From Ochotona curzoniae (taxonomy: Eukaryota; Chordata; Mammalia; Lagomorpha; Ochotonidae): a stretch of 64,000 nt of DNA. The position numbers and the translations under genes are program-made. The notes under the pieces were generated by a model. That model saw only the letters and a program-made list of their open reading frames with translations, was not told the origin of the DNA and ran no database searches. The stretch is from assembly GCF_017591425.1 (NCBI RefSeq), contig NW_024466218.1:11546001-11610000 (forward strand), written 5' to 3'. Below are positions 33,320 through 44,676 of the stretch, piece by piece. The stretch's first letter is position 1. Each line of letters begins with the position of its first letter.

Positions 33320-33491
33320 ATGCATCATGGCCACGCTGGCTTGCCGGGTGCAGTTCTTGGACGACACGGACCCCTTCAACAGCACCAACTTCCCCGAGCC
33401 CAGCCGGCCGCCGCTGTTCACGTTCCGCGAGGACCTAGCTCTCGGCACCCAGCTGGCCGGGGTCCATCGGCTGCTGCGGGCGCCGCACAAG
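33320..33491 (+). other. out-of-frame upstream ATG overlapping the FHOD3 start
   Basis: An ATG at 33320 lies 7 nt before the FHOD3 ATG in another frame and stays open to the exon 1 donor (reading MHHGHAGLPG...). Its context (G at -3, C at +4) is weaker than that of the main ATG (A at -3, G at +4). In the spliced mRNA its stop would be in exon 2, which is outside the window. It could lower FHOD3 translation or be bypassed; I do not think it encodes a functional protein. Confidence 0.4.
33327..33491 (+). CDS. FHOD3: FHOD3 first coding exon (formin homology 2 domain containing 3)
   Basis: FHOD3 is a Diaphanous-related-type formin that nucleates and bundles actin and is needed for sarcomere organisation in heart muscle. 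This exon encodes the first 55 residues: MATLACRVQFLDDTDPFNST, then NFPEPSRPPLFTFREDLALG, TQLAGVHRLLRAPHK. It matches human FHOD3 almost residue for residue and starts the GTPase-binding-domain-like (ubiquitin-fold) N-terminus before the FH3/armadillo region. The start codon sits in a strong context (atcATGG). The exon ends at AAG|GTACGA in phase 0. It lies inside a CpG island, which supports a promoter-proximal first exon. The 5'UTR boundary is not known. The remaining FHOD3 exons are beyond the window. Confidence 0.96.
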
Positions 33492-33953
33492 GTACGACCC
33501 AGCGGGGCAACCCGGTCCCCCTCCACCCTTAGCTGAGCGCAGTCCCTGCTGCGGGAGCGACAGCCGAGGTGGGATTACTGCTGGAGGGCTTGGCTGGGCG
33601 CGGTCCCCGGGGCGAGAAGGGGTAGTTCCCGCTCCTGGTGAGGTGTAGGGACCCCCGGAGGCTCCCGCTGCCTGGCGCAGGACCCTCCCGGACCGGCTAG
33701 AAGGATAGCTCCGCGCTCCCGCAGGGAGCCGGAGGCGGGCGCGGCGGAGCAGGTGCCTGGCCCGCCAGAGGCGGGATGGAGGAGGCTTCCCGGGGCTCCG
33801 CGCCGTTAGTTCTGCGGGGTGGGCGGGGTGGGATTCCGACGCGGGCATTGGGTCCAGGCACCCGGGGCAGGCGCCGAGAGCGGAGCAAGAAGAAGCTTCG
33901 GCCCAGCAAGCCTCCGGTGCTTGGAGGATAGCCTTGAGCGACGCGCGGGACTC

Positions 33954-33975
33954 AAAAAAAAAAAAAAAAAAAAAA
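33954..33975 (+). repeat. A22 homopolymer inside the CpG island
   Basis: A run of 22 adenines sits in GC-rich sequence 460 nt into FHOD3 intron 1, with no SINE body attached. It is likely length-variable. Confidence 0.9.
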
Positions 33976-35389
33976 TCGGAGGTCTCCGGGGCACTGCGGG
34001 CGTCCGCGCGACCCTCGCGACAAAGCGCGCTGCTGGGGGACATGGTCCGCTCCTCCCCCGCGGGCTCGGGGAGGCCGCCGGCCGCGCACTCTGGTGGCGC
34101 TCGCCGCGCCTCCTCTTTCTTCGGGTAAGCAGGTGGCCTTGAGAACCTGGAGGAGCAAGCGTTGGCTGGGGGAGGAGGGGCGGGGGGCGCCGAGAGGCAG
34201 CGCGCGCACAAAGCCGCGGCCTCGCAGCCCCCAATGAGTGTCCCCTGGGAAGAATGGCTTCTCAGTCCACCCGTTAGAGAGTTTTTTTTTTTTTTTTAAC
34301 CCTTTGAAGGAGGACAGGCGCCTGGTGAAATGTTGGTTGTAAAGAGCTGGGTGTTGAAAGCTGATTATTTAGTTCAACAGAAAAACCCCTTCCTCCTGTT
34401 TCAAGGAGAGGCACCTGAAAGAAAAACCTCCTGGTGGATTTTCTGCGCAAACTATCAGGCCTTGGGGGCGATGTATTCCTTGATCATCAACATCAGCAAA
34501 CGTTTGCAAGAGGCTCTTCTTCAGGCCTGACTCGTTTTAAAAACAATTGATTTAAAAATTTTTTCACCTTTTTGTTCACCTGCTTTGGCAGCAGGGGAAA
34601 CAAAAGCAAAGACCGTTGGCAGTAATGCAGCCCCCTCCTTAGTTAATGCCCATCTTAATTAGCTACTTGTGTTGAGAAGAGAGGAATGGGGCATTGCAGC
34701 TTCTTCTGTCCGTGTAGGTGCCTAGTGGATATGCTCATTGTACCTGGAACTCTTTCCGTCCATTGTTGCATGTGGCCTGGGGGACACAGGGACAGCATAG
34801 TGTCCTTTGGGTGTAGCATGTCAGACTCTTGTAAGTTACTTTTCTTCTCTATCCATGGATGCAGTTAGAAGTTTTCAGAGGGCTTCTTCCACAGAGTGAT
34901 TACTCCATTCACGATGGTCTCTGATTACAGTGATCTTTTGTTGCAACCACAGGAGACATAATTGTGGCCCTGTGACCTTGACGTGGTTTCCTTGGGTTTC
35001 AAACCCTATATGCATGGGTTGATCTTTCAAGCTGGGAGCTGGAGTGTGTGTGTGTGTGTTTCCCTGGAACAAGCCCCAGCATTAGCTGATCCATGTTTCT
35101 GGGCTGCTCTGATCAGAAGCCATAGCGCACGAGTTGCTGGTTCTCTGACCAGGTTTCTGTAAAGCAGCACTGAGGGCATGTACTTTCATGCTGTAGGTAT
35201 ACATTCATGTCTTTAAGATGGTGGTTACTTCTCAGCAGAGAATCTTCAAATTGAAACATCTGCTTCCCACCCTGTGAAGCCAAGAGCTTAGTGAGTTCTG
35301 AGCCCTGAATAGGCAGTATGGGTTTGATTGGGGTGCTTGGAGCATGAACTCCCTTAACACTGCAAACCTCCAAAAAGTAGGGACTCAGT

Positions 35390-35490
35390 CCTGTTTTTGA
35401 GATGAGGAGGATGAGGTAGAGTGCAATTAGATAACTCTTGTGGGGTTGGAGAGCTGAGATTTGAATGCTTGCTGTTCTGCTCTCTGGGCC
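35390..35490 (+). mobile_element. MIR-like fragment
   Basis: 'gttttgagatgaggagga' through 'ggagagctgagatttgaatg' follows the MIR core pattern (diverged). Confidence 0.4.
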
Positions 35491-37174
35491 AATTGCATGA
35501 CTGCGCCACAAGCCAAGGCCTCCTAACCGTGCTCTTGGCCAGTTCACCCAGTTGCCTTCGTGTGCCAGGTGTTTCTTGGCCTTAGGGGCAGGTGAATGTT
35601 GCAAAATGACTAAGAGCCTTGCAGAATTCCTGGCCAGAGGTGGGCATAGAGTTTCCAACCTTGCTGATGTGGGAGTAGGTGAGTTATCCCAAGAGCCTGT
35701 TGCCTGTAGGCCTACCAGAAACTTAGGGGACTTGCTTCTCCCTGGTTCTGTGGAGTCAGAGCTTGGTGAGAGGGAAAGTTCCTTGGGGGAGATGGGTGGG
35801 GCATTGTGGGTGGTAAAAAGGAGTGCATTAACTTGGAGGTGGAGCCTGTGCAGGCTGCCAGGTATCCTGAGCTGGCTTTTGCACTCAGGTCCCCTGGGGA
35901 GTTACCGTTGGATGGGAGTAGATCACACATATGCTAAAATGGTCAGGGCACAAGTCTGCAGGTGGATGGGTTTTTACCAAGTGAACACACCTGTGTAACC
36001 AGCCCTGTGCACAGGAGCCTACGTTTTAAAGCTCCCCTTAGGATTTTTCTGGGCTGGGGACCTTTGCACTGAATGACCTCCCAGGCCTTTCTGGTTGAAA
36101 CATGAGTCTGGACATTTTCCCGTAACCTGATGATGTATTAATGCAGCCCATGTTTGTTGACTCCATTAGAAGTTGTCCATTTAGCAAAACTCTTGTCTGG
36201 GACAAAAACAAGTATCTTATGCTTTATCTCCACCTCTAACCCCCCATCTCTTCAATTTGATAAATTGCAAAACAAAACAAAACAAACTTTTCATGGTGGT
36301 TCCAAGGAGGATGTTAGAAACAGCATGAGTTTGGTGACAAAGATCGAAACAGGTGCCCTCACTTCATCAGGAAACTCTCACCTGAGTGGCTGGATGTTTG
36401 CAAGTAAGAAAGACCTTTTGTCCTTGTTTTCAAGTGAGGCATCAGTAGGTGTTTATTCCTGGCTAAGCATTTTCAAGCAAAAAAAGTAGTTGTGGAACTT
36501 CTCACTTAGAAAACTGCATGAAAGTGAATAGAATTACAGATCTTTTGAAGTTTAACATGTGTTGGATTGATTGACATCAAATGTATGTAACGACTTTAGA
36601 ATTTTTTAATCTCTTTGATAGACAAAACTGGAGTGATAGAATATTTTCATAACAAAAATAATGGCTCGTGTACATGTCAGAGTGCATGGCAATTATGATG
36701 TACTGCTTTATTCAGGAAATGTTTTATTGACTGTGGACCTAACAGTGGAGTTATAGCAAGTCCCACATACTTGCTTGAACCACAGACTGTCCTAGCCATG
36801 TGTCAGCTCATTAAGCTTGTGCTCCTTCCCCGTCACTGGAGACAGGTCCTGCTCTGTCACCTTTCATAGCAGGAGAGATCAGAACCAAAAGGAAGTCACT
36901 TGGTTGTTCTGGTGCAAAGCTGACAGCAGGTCTAGGCTCTGAATTCCATGTTGGTGTCTTGGATGTTCTCCCTGCGGGGAACCTGTCCATGTTCTAGCCT
37001 ATCCTCAGTCTGCGAGGCACTGGCCTTTGACACATCGGTTCACTCCTTCCTCACTACCTGGCATTTGCCTGTTGACCTCACTGCCCCAGCTGTCCCATCT
37101 GTAGATATTACACTTGATCCTAACAAAAAGGCTGAGAAGCACTTGTCCCATGGGTAAAATCAGCACTTGCAGTG

Positions 37175-37320
37175 AGGATTCCATCCTCATTACTCCAGGT
37201 GTGGGTTGAGTATGCTCTGAGCTCTTCCGGAATGCAGATTCTCAGGCCTGCTGATTCTGAACATGACTTTTCCCAAGAGGTCCTGAGGACTGCTGTTCAC
37301 ACTGGGGTCTGAGCCAACAG
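37175..37320. mobile_element. MER5-like hAT DNA transposon fragment
   Basis: 'ggaatgcagattctcaggcc' then 'tgctgattctgaac' and 'ctgttcacactggggtctga' resemble the MER5 (hAT-Charlie) consensus. Non-autonomous fossil. Confidence 0.45.
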
Positions 37321-37728
37321 GTCATGGGTTGAGATGGTGGGCGTTAGGTCAGGCTCTCAGTTCTTGGGGGTCTGCATTATTGCTCCTCTTCCAAGACACC
37401 TTTCTTGGTCGTGAAGTCCTGGCTGTTCAATTCTCCAGGGCTGTTCTGTAGAAGCTAAGCAGTGCTAAGATAGGGTGTGTAGTAAGTTGATTGATTGGTG
37501 TTAGTTTTAGAACACAAATCCACTGGTATTATTTCACTAATGAATTTCTACCTTAATCCTCTCAAAGGACACATCTGTTTGTGACATTACATTAAGATTT
37601 TTCCAAGGTGACATCATTGATCAACTTGACAGGTGTCTTGTATTGCTGTATCTTAGGACAGCAGTGGTTAGGAGTGTTGTCTGGATTGCTAAGAGTGTCT
37701 CCCTGCCGGCAACACTGAAGCTGATTCC

Positions 37729-37802
37729 ATCATAATTAGCTCAGTTGGTTGGAGCCTGGCTATTGAGATCAGGATCATGGGATTGAACCCTTCATGGGTC
37801 AC
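37729..37802 (+). other. tRNA-like relic (tRNA-Ile-type pseudogene or ancient tRNA-SINE)
   Basis: An A-box match (tagctcagttgg, 37737-37748) and a B-box-like ggattgaaccc (37780-37790) stand at tRNA spacing. The 5' half tracks tRNA-Ile(AAT): ttagctcagttggttggagc. The anticodon arm is degraded (cctgg / tcagg around a 9-nt loop), the acceptor stem is not well paired, and no T-run terminator follows. It is therefore probably not a working tRNA gene. An old mammalian tRNA-derived SINE is the main alternative. Confidence 0.5.
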
Positions 37803-38014
37803 TTGGCTTTGGTTCATGCATGGCCACAGACCACATCGGTAACCCTGTCCGACACCCGGCAGGTGCTGTCGGGGCTCTTCGCAAGGCTCCGGCTTGGGAT
37901 GTGCTGGCAACAGTGTCTAGGGGAGAGGGGCTTCCATGCATGAATTGGTGTTGGGGATTTCCCAGAGCCCTCCATGTATATCTTCGTGCATGTCCACCAC
38001 AATACTGCAAATAG

Positions 38015-38110
38015 AATTCCCAGTGAATAGATGTGGAAACAGGCACAGACAAGCTAAGCAGGTTGGCAAAAGCCATGCTGCTGAAAGAGAAGGAGTGGAA
38101 ATTTAAGGTC
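38015..38110 (+). mobile_element. MIR-like fragment
   Basis: 'gatgtggaaacaggcacaga', then 'caagctaagcaggttggc' follows the MIR core ('gaggaaactgaggc...'). Confidence 0.4.
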
Positions 38111-39064
38111 AAAGCTTTTCTTGTGTTGCCCCCAAATCTGCAGCTCACCGTGTCCCATTATTAGAAAAAACTATGGCTGCCTGTGAATAGGGCTGGGGTG
38201 AGTGCATGGTGCCTGCCACTGGCAGCTGCCTGTCACTGGGCTGAGATTTAAATGGTGGTGTTCCTGCAAGTCCTCCCAGGATTGATGCTTTGTGAGTCTG
38301 TGCTTTTGTCCTCAGAGTCAATCTGAGTCAGCTGGGCTTCCCTCCCGCTCCTGACTGCCGTGTTGGTTGGCAGCTTTGGAACTGACGAACATACTGAGGC
38401 CCACTCGGAAGCATCCTGTGCATCTTCTCCCGACAACTCCTTTCTTCTTCAGGGTTCTTCGTTTCTCTTTGAAGATGAAACTTTGCAACACTGGGGGACT
38501 TTTCTATCTTCAGATGGAAGATGGCCACTGTTTCTGGCAACCTCTGCAACCCTTACTCCTGGTGCCACTCCTGCTGCCTATGGGTGGTTTAGAAAGGTCC
38601 CTGAGTGAAAACTGACTTCCTTATCATGGAAGCTGGGGCCACCTCTGCAGATTGTTTCTGTGACCCTGAGTTTGTCAGTATTTGCTTTTTAACAGAGGCC
38701 ATCAGACTTTTTGTGAGGAGTGAGGCTGGTAAAGACAGGGAAATGATTTTGGGCCTTATTATGAACTAAGAAAGAATGGGGAAAAATCAATTTACAGTGA
38801 CTGCTAAGCCTCAACCACAAGGATGCAATCAGCAAAATCCAGACTGTGGGAAGTGGTCATTTCTCCAACCAACAAATTGCAAAGAAGAGAAAGATGCAAA
38901 GAACTCTTAGTTGAAAAGAGTTAGTTGTAAAGTGTGGCTCTCATTGAATACTAATTCATACACACATATTGAAATCACTGGGGAACTTGAACAGAGACTG
39001 AGAATTTGATGTTGAAATGATTAATTTTGACACATGATCGTGGTATGTTGGTCATGTTTAAATG

Positions 39065-39276
39065 ACTTCATGCCTTTTAGAAACACACGCTGAAATATTT
39101 ACAGGTGAATTTATATGATGTCTGGAATTTGCGTTGAAATACTCCAGATGAGGAGGGAGTAGCTGGATCGGTGTCATTTCGCATATGGAAAATGACCATG
39201 AGTTTAAGCTGCGTTGGAGGAGACATCATATAGTGTTTTCTGTACTTTGACAAAGATTGAATTTTTTGGTTGCTTT
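39065..39276 (+). mobile_element. old L1 3'-terminal fragment, sense
   Basis: 'atgatgtctggaatttgcgt', 'aaatgaccatgagtttaagc' and 'atatagtgttttctgtactt' match an L1M-type 3' end. It is cut off by the SINE at 39277. Confidence 0.55.
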
Positions 39277-39617
39277 TAAAAAAATGTTTCTTTTTTTTAT
39301 TGGAAAGGCAGATTTAGAGAGAAAGAAAGCAAGAAAGCAAGCAAGAAAGAAAGGTCAGTCTTCCACCTGCTAGTTCACTTCCCAAGTGGGCACAATGGCT
39401 GAAGCTGAGTCATTCCGAAGCCACAAGCCAGGAGCTTCTTGTAGGTCTTCCATATGGGTATAGGGTTCCAAAGCTTTGGGCCATCCTCAACTGCTTTCTG
39501 AGGCCACAAGCAGGGAGCTGGATGGGAAGTGGAGCAGCTGGTACATGAACCACGTGTATAGGATCCTGGTCCATGCGAGATGAGGATTTAGCTACTAGGC
39601 TATTGTGCCAAGTCCTT
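39277..39617 (-). mobile_element. C-type SINE, antisense
   Basis: 'tttcttttttttattggaaa' with a short (GAAA/GCAA)n tract, ending 'gctattgtgccaagtcc'. First clear SINE downstream of FHOD3 exon 1. Confidence 0.88.
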
Positions 39618-40316
39618 TTTGTGGCTTGAAACTAAACAATAAGGCTGTGAGTTTCAGCATTTGCTTTGGGATCAGGGCTCTTCCCTGCAGAGCCACTGTG
39701 TCTTGGGCCTGTCTGGAAAACTATCGGTGAGGTTCACGTCATGCCTCAGTGACCCGTGTCTTCCTCTGTGGTGGTCATGATCTCCCTAGGATCTTAGGAA
39801 AGTGAGTATGGGGGAGGGACACCAGTCTTTGATGTGCAGAGTATCTTTCTAGGATTAGTCAGTTCCTGAGAGGAAATTAGCAAGTGTCAGTTGCATCAAC
39901 TGTTGGTTTAGTAAAGGATATGCTAAGGTGGTGATGGATGTATTGGCATGTGGAATTACATTTTGCTCACTAAGATGTTGTTAATAAGGTGTTAGTAAAT
40001 GGTGATAGAAAGCTGCTCACTCCCCAGTGGCTGTCAGGGCCTGGACACGCCCACCTGGCCTCACCAGGTTCTTGTCTGACTTCACGTGTGCCAGCTCTTT
40101 TCTATAGTGTGCTTCGGAAGAGCCTCCAGGAAGTAGTGGTGATGCTATTGTGAATTTGAACATGGAAGTGGATTGTATACCTTGGCTCTCTCACTATTGT
40201 GCTTAATTTTTAAACTTTTATGGGCAGATTGACCCATTTGAGAATTAATTATTAAGGAGGTAGGAACGATAATTGTTTTTGGGAAAATAATTACCATGCA
40301 TTAAGAAGAGTGTGAG

Positions 40317-40444
40317 GGTACTTCAGAAAGTTCATGGGAAGTGGAATTTAAAGATAATTGTGGTGTGGATTCCTTTTGAAATTCATGTGTGGTTTTTTTC
40401 ATAGTATGTCCTTTTGTCCAGTTTTTCGAAGACCCTTGTATGTA
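40317..40444 (+). mobile_element. short mariner-like element (MITE)
   Basis: 'gggtacttcagaaagttcat' at the left and 'cagtttttcgaagaccctt' at the right form imperfect inverted ends about 125 nt apart. Same family as 4487-4612 and 58147-58700. Confidence 0.6.
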
Positions 40445-40974
40445 TAGAGGTCAAACTTTTGGGTACCAAAATAAGCTTACATTTTAATTCTATCTTCCAT
40501 TAGCTTTTTGAAATATTCTTCTCTATACCCCTAAATTTTTTTATTTCTAGCAACACACATCATCAAATAAAATCCACATTGTTGCTGTTTATAACATGGG
40601 AGCATAATTCCTCTTCACTAGTTGGTTTTGTAAGTTTGAAGTTAAATGTTAAGCTGCAAGGGAAAATGTTTAGTTTATTGTTAAAAGTGTCAAAAGTTTT
40701 GAACAAAGGAAAATGCTAAAATAACTTTTGGTTCAATATAGAACTATGCCCTAGATTTTGGCAAAAAGAAGCAAGTTTCATTTCTTGAATACTTTCTTGA
40801 ATATTTTTAGCATTCTGGAAAAGAAGTAAGCCAAGAAAGAAGCTTCTTTGTTGTTGATAAACTAACTCTTATAGCTGGCAATGAAATGCCAGGGTCTTCA
40901 TCAAGAGTTGTGTGACAAGCCCAGTGCTCTGGCTTTCAGAACAGAATAGAACAGAAGTAATTTCCTTCTCTTCT

Positions 40975-41098
40975 TTTTATTTATGAGAGAGAGAAGTAAT
41001 CTCTCATCAGTGTCCAAATACACTGAAACTCAGCCATTCTACCATGGGATGTGGGTATCTCAGCCAACATCTAAACCACTATGCCAGATGCCTGTCCC
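40975..41098 (-). mobile_element. short C-type SINE remnant, antisense
   Basis: 'tttttatttatgagagagag' then 'ctaaaccactatgccagatg' and 'cctgtccc'; most of the body is deleted. Confidence 0.55.
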
Positions 41099-41334
41099 TG
41101 AGGCACTTTGTGACTGGCTCATCAGATCCAAAGAGTGGCTCGGGGGTTTTAGCAAATTAGTTGATGGGCAGATACTCTTTGCTTGAGTATCTATGCCCTG
41201 ACATGTTTAAAGCAGGTGAAGACTCAGAGCTGAGTGCTTGGAGAAGGAGGAGAGTCTTGGTTAAACCAGATTCACTCACAGTGCTGTGTCTATTCTCTGG
41301 CCATTGCTTTAACTAAAGAAGTTTATACCACTGT

Positions 41335-41616
41335 GGTAGGGCTAAGCCTTTGCCTATGGCACTGACATTTCATGAGCACTGAATTGAGTCATGGCTGCTC
41401 CATTTCCAATTCACCTGGAGAAGCAGCAGAGAATGGCTCAAGCGCTTGGGCCCCTGCATTTGTGTGGGAGACCTGGAGGAAGGTCCTGGCTCCTGGTTTT
41501 AGGTTGGCTCAACTCTAGCTGTTGTGACCATTTAGGAGTGAATCCGGGATAGAAGATCTTTGTTTCTTCTTCTATGTTTAAATCTGCCTTTCAAATAAAA
41601 ATAAATAAAATATTAA
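41335..41616 (+). mobile_element. C-type SINE, sense
   Basis: 'gggctaagcctttgcctatg' to 'aataaaaataaataaaatat', somewhat diverged. Confidence 0.78.
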
Positions 41617-41659
41617 GAAAATAAGTGTATACCATTGCAGTTTGTATCATGTAAGCACT

Positions 41660-41870
41660 ATTAAATCAGCTGAGTCAGCTTGAAGCTGGGGACCCGAGAA
41701 CTCAATCCATATCTCCCGTTGTGGTTGGCACAGACTCCGTAATTTGAGTCATCATCATCTGTTGCTTCCCAGGATCTGCATTAGCAGCAAGCTGGAGTTA
41801 AGTGCCACAGTCGGGACCGTGATCCAGGCACTCCAGTGTGGGGGTGAAGGTTACATATCTGTTCCTAAGC
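41660..41870 (-). mobile_element. old C-type SINE, antisense
   Basis: 'cttgaagctggggacccgag', 'atcatctgttgcttcccagg', 'gatccaggcactccagtgtg'. Confidence 0.6.
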
Positions 41871-42202
41871 TTTTTTTGGACCTTTGCATGGTTAAGGAAA
41901 TACTGTGAAGCCCTGCCTTTATGGCTCTTGCCTGCAAGCAGTAGAAGGCTGTATTTGGGAGTCATGGCTGTGGTGGTCTTCTGATTCCATCACAGAAGCC
42001 GCATACATGCAACTTGAAAGGGATCTCCTGGATCCCATGCTAGGAAAGCAGCTGATGGAGGATGGGAGAGGGTGGGGGGCTGGTGTCAGAGGGCCTGGGC
42101 CGGATGTTCTTCAGTGCTGCCTCTGAGCCACGTAACCTCCCCAGGCTTGAAAGTCTGTGCTGCTTTGCCTGTTGGTGTGTTTGTGTTGTAATGTCCGTTC
42201 TA

Positions 42203-42412
42203 AAATATGTATTTTAACTTTGTGTGTGAGAAAGAGAGAGAGATATCTTCCATCTATTGAGCCAGACATAAGGCAAGAACCAGGAACTCTGCATAGGTGG
42301 TGGTAACCCAAGTGCTTGAACCATCACCTACTGCCGTCTGGACTGCACATTAGCAGGAAACTGGATTGGAAGTGCAGGTGGACTTGCTCCCAGAATGCCC
42401 CAGTGCCTGCCC
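42203..42412 (-). mobile_element. old C-type SINE, antisense
   Basis: 'gtgagaaagagagagagata', 'aagtgcttgaaccatcacct', ending 'ccccagtgcctgccc'. Confidence 0.65.
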
Positions 42413-42549
42413 TGACATTGTGCTTTCTTGTTGTCATTTATACTTCTTTTTTTTCTGAAAGGTTAAGGCATCTTCCTTGCCTAGAGGATAGTCATTCTGA
42501 GGAAAAGAAGACAAGTTTAGAGAGAAACAGATTGGTCCACTTGACTGGA

Positions 42550-42877
42550 TTTAAAAAAAGACTTAATTTTTATTGGAAAGGCAGATCATTTACAGAGAGA
42601 AGGAGAGGAAGAGAGAAAGATTTCCCATCTTCTGGTTCACCCCCCAAATGGTTGCAATGGGCAGAGCTGATCTGATCTGATCTGAAGCCAGGAGCTTGTT
42701 CTGAGTCTCCTACACGGGTGCAGAATCCCAAGGCTTTGGACCATCCTCTGCTGCTTTCCCAGGTCACAAGCAGGGAGCTGGATGGAAAGTGGAGAAGCCA
42801 GGACAAGAACGGGGACCCATATGGGATCCCAGTTTGCAGGCTAGGCATTTAGCCATTGAGGCATCTTGCTGGGCCCT
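42550..42877 (-). mobile_element. C-type SINE, antisense
   Basis: 'aaaaagacttaatttttatt' to 'catcttgctgggccc'; a short (tgatc)n repeat lies at about 42668-42683. Confidence 0.88.
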
Positions 42878-43496
42878 TGAGTGAATTTTAATGTGAGGTA
42901 TTGGCCTGGGCCACAGGCTTATGTGATAAGCTGCAGAGGAAAAAGATATTTAGAAAATGAGAATTGTGGTTTTGCTCCACACCTCCCACAGGCCCCGTCA
43001 GGGCAAGTTCCAAAGTCCTGGAGCGGCTGATTGGGCAGGGTGGGGTGGTTTTGGTGTTTTGTCGACTGGCACATATCCAGAGTCTAGAATGGCACCTGGC
43101 ACCTAGGGAGCGCAATGTGCAACTCTGTGGAGTCAGTGAATGCCCGTGCTTTGGAGCTGGAGGGGAGGCAGAGTAGCCTCCTCAGCTGTGCTATCCCCAT
43201 GCAGGTGTCCTCTGAGCGCAGCTCCTGCCTGCCACGGCCTGCATGTTTGTGCTTTGGTGAGAAGCCCAGGCCTCTCTCCTGTGCACTGGGACAGGGAGTA
43301 CACTGTCCCAAGGTGGGAGCGAAGGACGCTGTGCACAGTTAATTGCTGAACTGTACTCAAGAAGGTAGAAGTAGAATGGCTGAGCTGGAAGACTCACACC
43401 CCTGGCTTTGCTAAGGGAGTAACCTGGGACCTGCAGCCTGTGACCAGTGCCTACAGGGGTTGCTGAAAGTGTCAGTCCTGCCCCCTCCCCCTGTGT

Positions 43497-43769
43497 GGCA
43501 GAGAGACATCTTCCATCCATTGTTTCAGGCTGCAGATGGTTTCAGCAGCCAAGGCTGGGCCAGATTGAAGCCAGGAGCCAGGAACTCCATCTTCATCTCC
43601 CATATGAGTGGCAGGTACGCAAGTACTTGGGCCATCATCCACTGCATTCTCAAGCACATTAGCAAGAAGAATTGGGAATGGACAACTGGGGCTTGAACAG
43701 GTGCGCCTGATGTGGCATGCTGGCACTGTAGGAAGTGGCTTAGCATGCTGTGCCACAATGCCAACCCCT
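43497..43769 (-). mobile_element. C-type SINE (older), antisense
   Basis: 'cttccatccattgtttcagg', 'gggccagattgaagccagga', ending 'ccacaatgccaacccc'. Confidence 0.78.
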
Positions 43770-44676
43770 CAACATGTTTGGTGATATGTGCTTGTCTCAT
43801 GCCCTATGGCATCTTTGCCCTGTGGTTCTGCTTATCTCTGAACTTAAACTCTAAGTGTAGAATCAGTGTGGCAGAGCAGGTTCTGTGTGGGAATGAGGAA
43901 GAGGCCAGGAATCTACCTTACACACTAAACTCATATGGCCCCTTCATAAGAAGAGCAGGGATGCAGACTTGGAGACCATGGGAAACACATTGGACAGATA
44001 CAGATTGCTTTCCTTAGTGTCTAAGGAGGTTGTTCTTGAACCTTTTTTGTCTTCCCGAATTACAGTGTCTATGCATGTTAATGTGCAGCACAGTACCTGA
44101 AGACTTCTGCAAGCCTTCACTGCTCTCAAGAACACGTGGTCTTTCATGACAGGTTGGTAGTCCAGTCCACATCTGGACTATGATCCACACATCACTTACA
44201 GGTGCCATGAAGGAAAGTGTTCTGTCTTTAGTGTTTAAGTGTTCCAGGCTTGGTACTCAGAAATTATTCAACAAATGATGCCTACACGAATGAGCCACTG
44301 GTGGATGTTCAGGGAGTTGCCAATTAAAAAGATGCAGACAATGCTGTAATACACGTACTTGTAGAAAAATGAATTATTGTGTTCATATTTGAGTATTTCC
44401 TGAAGATCAGTTGCTGGGTGTTTAATTGTTGACCTGAAGGGTAAGATTTCATCTTGGATGGGAGCAGCTTACTTCATTTTCAGCATAGGAGGAGAATGAA
44501 AAGATGGTCCCTGAGCCAGTGTGGGGCCCACATAGAGCTGCCTTTTGCATGCATGGCATTGCTGCTAAGGGTGATGTCTGAATTCTGGGACCACTACTGG
44601 GTGGTGTTTAGTAGTGTTACGTGTGTATCCTGTTGTTGCTTCCTTCCTTCTTTCAACATGTTTAATTTATGTGTTA

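Larger units (their letters stand above)
32380..34230. promoter_or_regulatory. FHOD3: CpG island / FHOD3 promoter region
   Basis: GC content and CpG density rise sharply at about 32.38 kb and fall after about 34.23 kb, while the rest of the window is CpG-poor. The island covers the FHOD3 first coding exon (33327-33491) and about 950 nt upstream of it. I see no clear TATA box, so dispersed initiation is likely. Long open frames on both strands here (up to 332 codons on minus, 32528-33526) are a composition effect of few stop codons. The exact start site cannot be read from sequence. Confidence 0.9.

Noticed and set aside
32528..33526. 332-codon open frame on the minus strand across the CpG island
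   Set aside because: GC-rich sequence lacks stop codons in several frames on both strands, the peptide is low-complexity (Arg/Pro/Gly/Ala), and the FHOD3 exon explains the real coding signal on the other strand.
33435..34211. 258-codon minus-strand frame, with companion frames at 33806-34234 and others
   Set aside because: Same composition effect; the poly-Phe in it is the A22 tract read in reverse.
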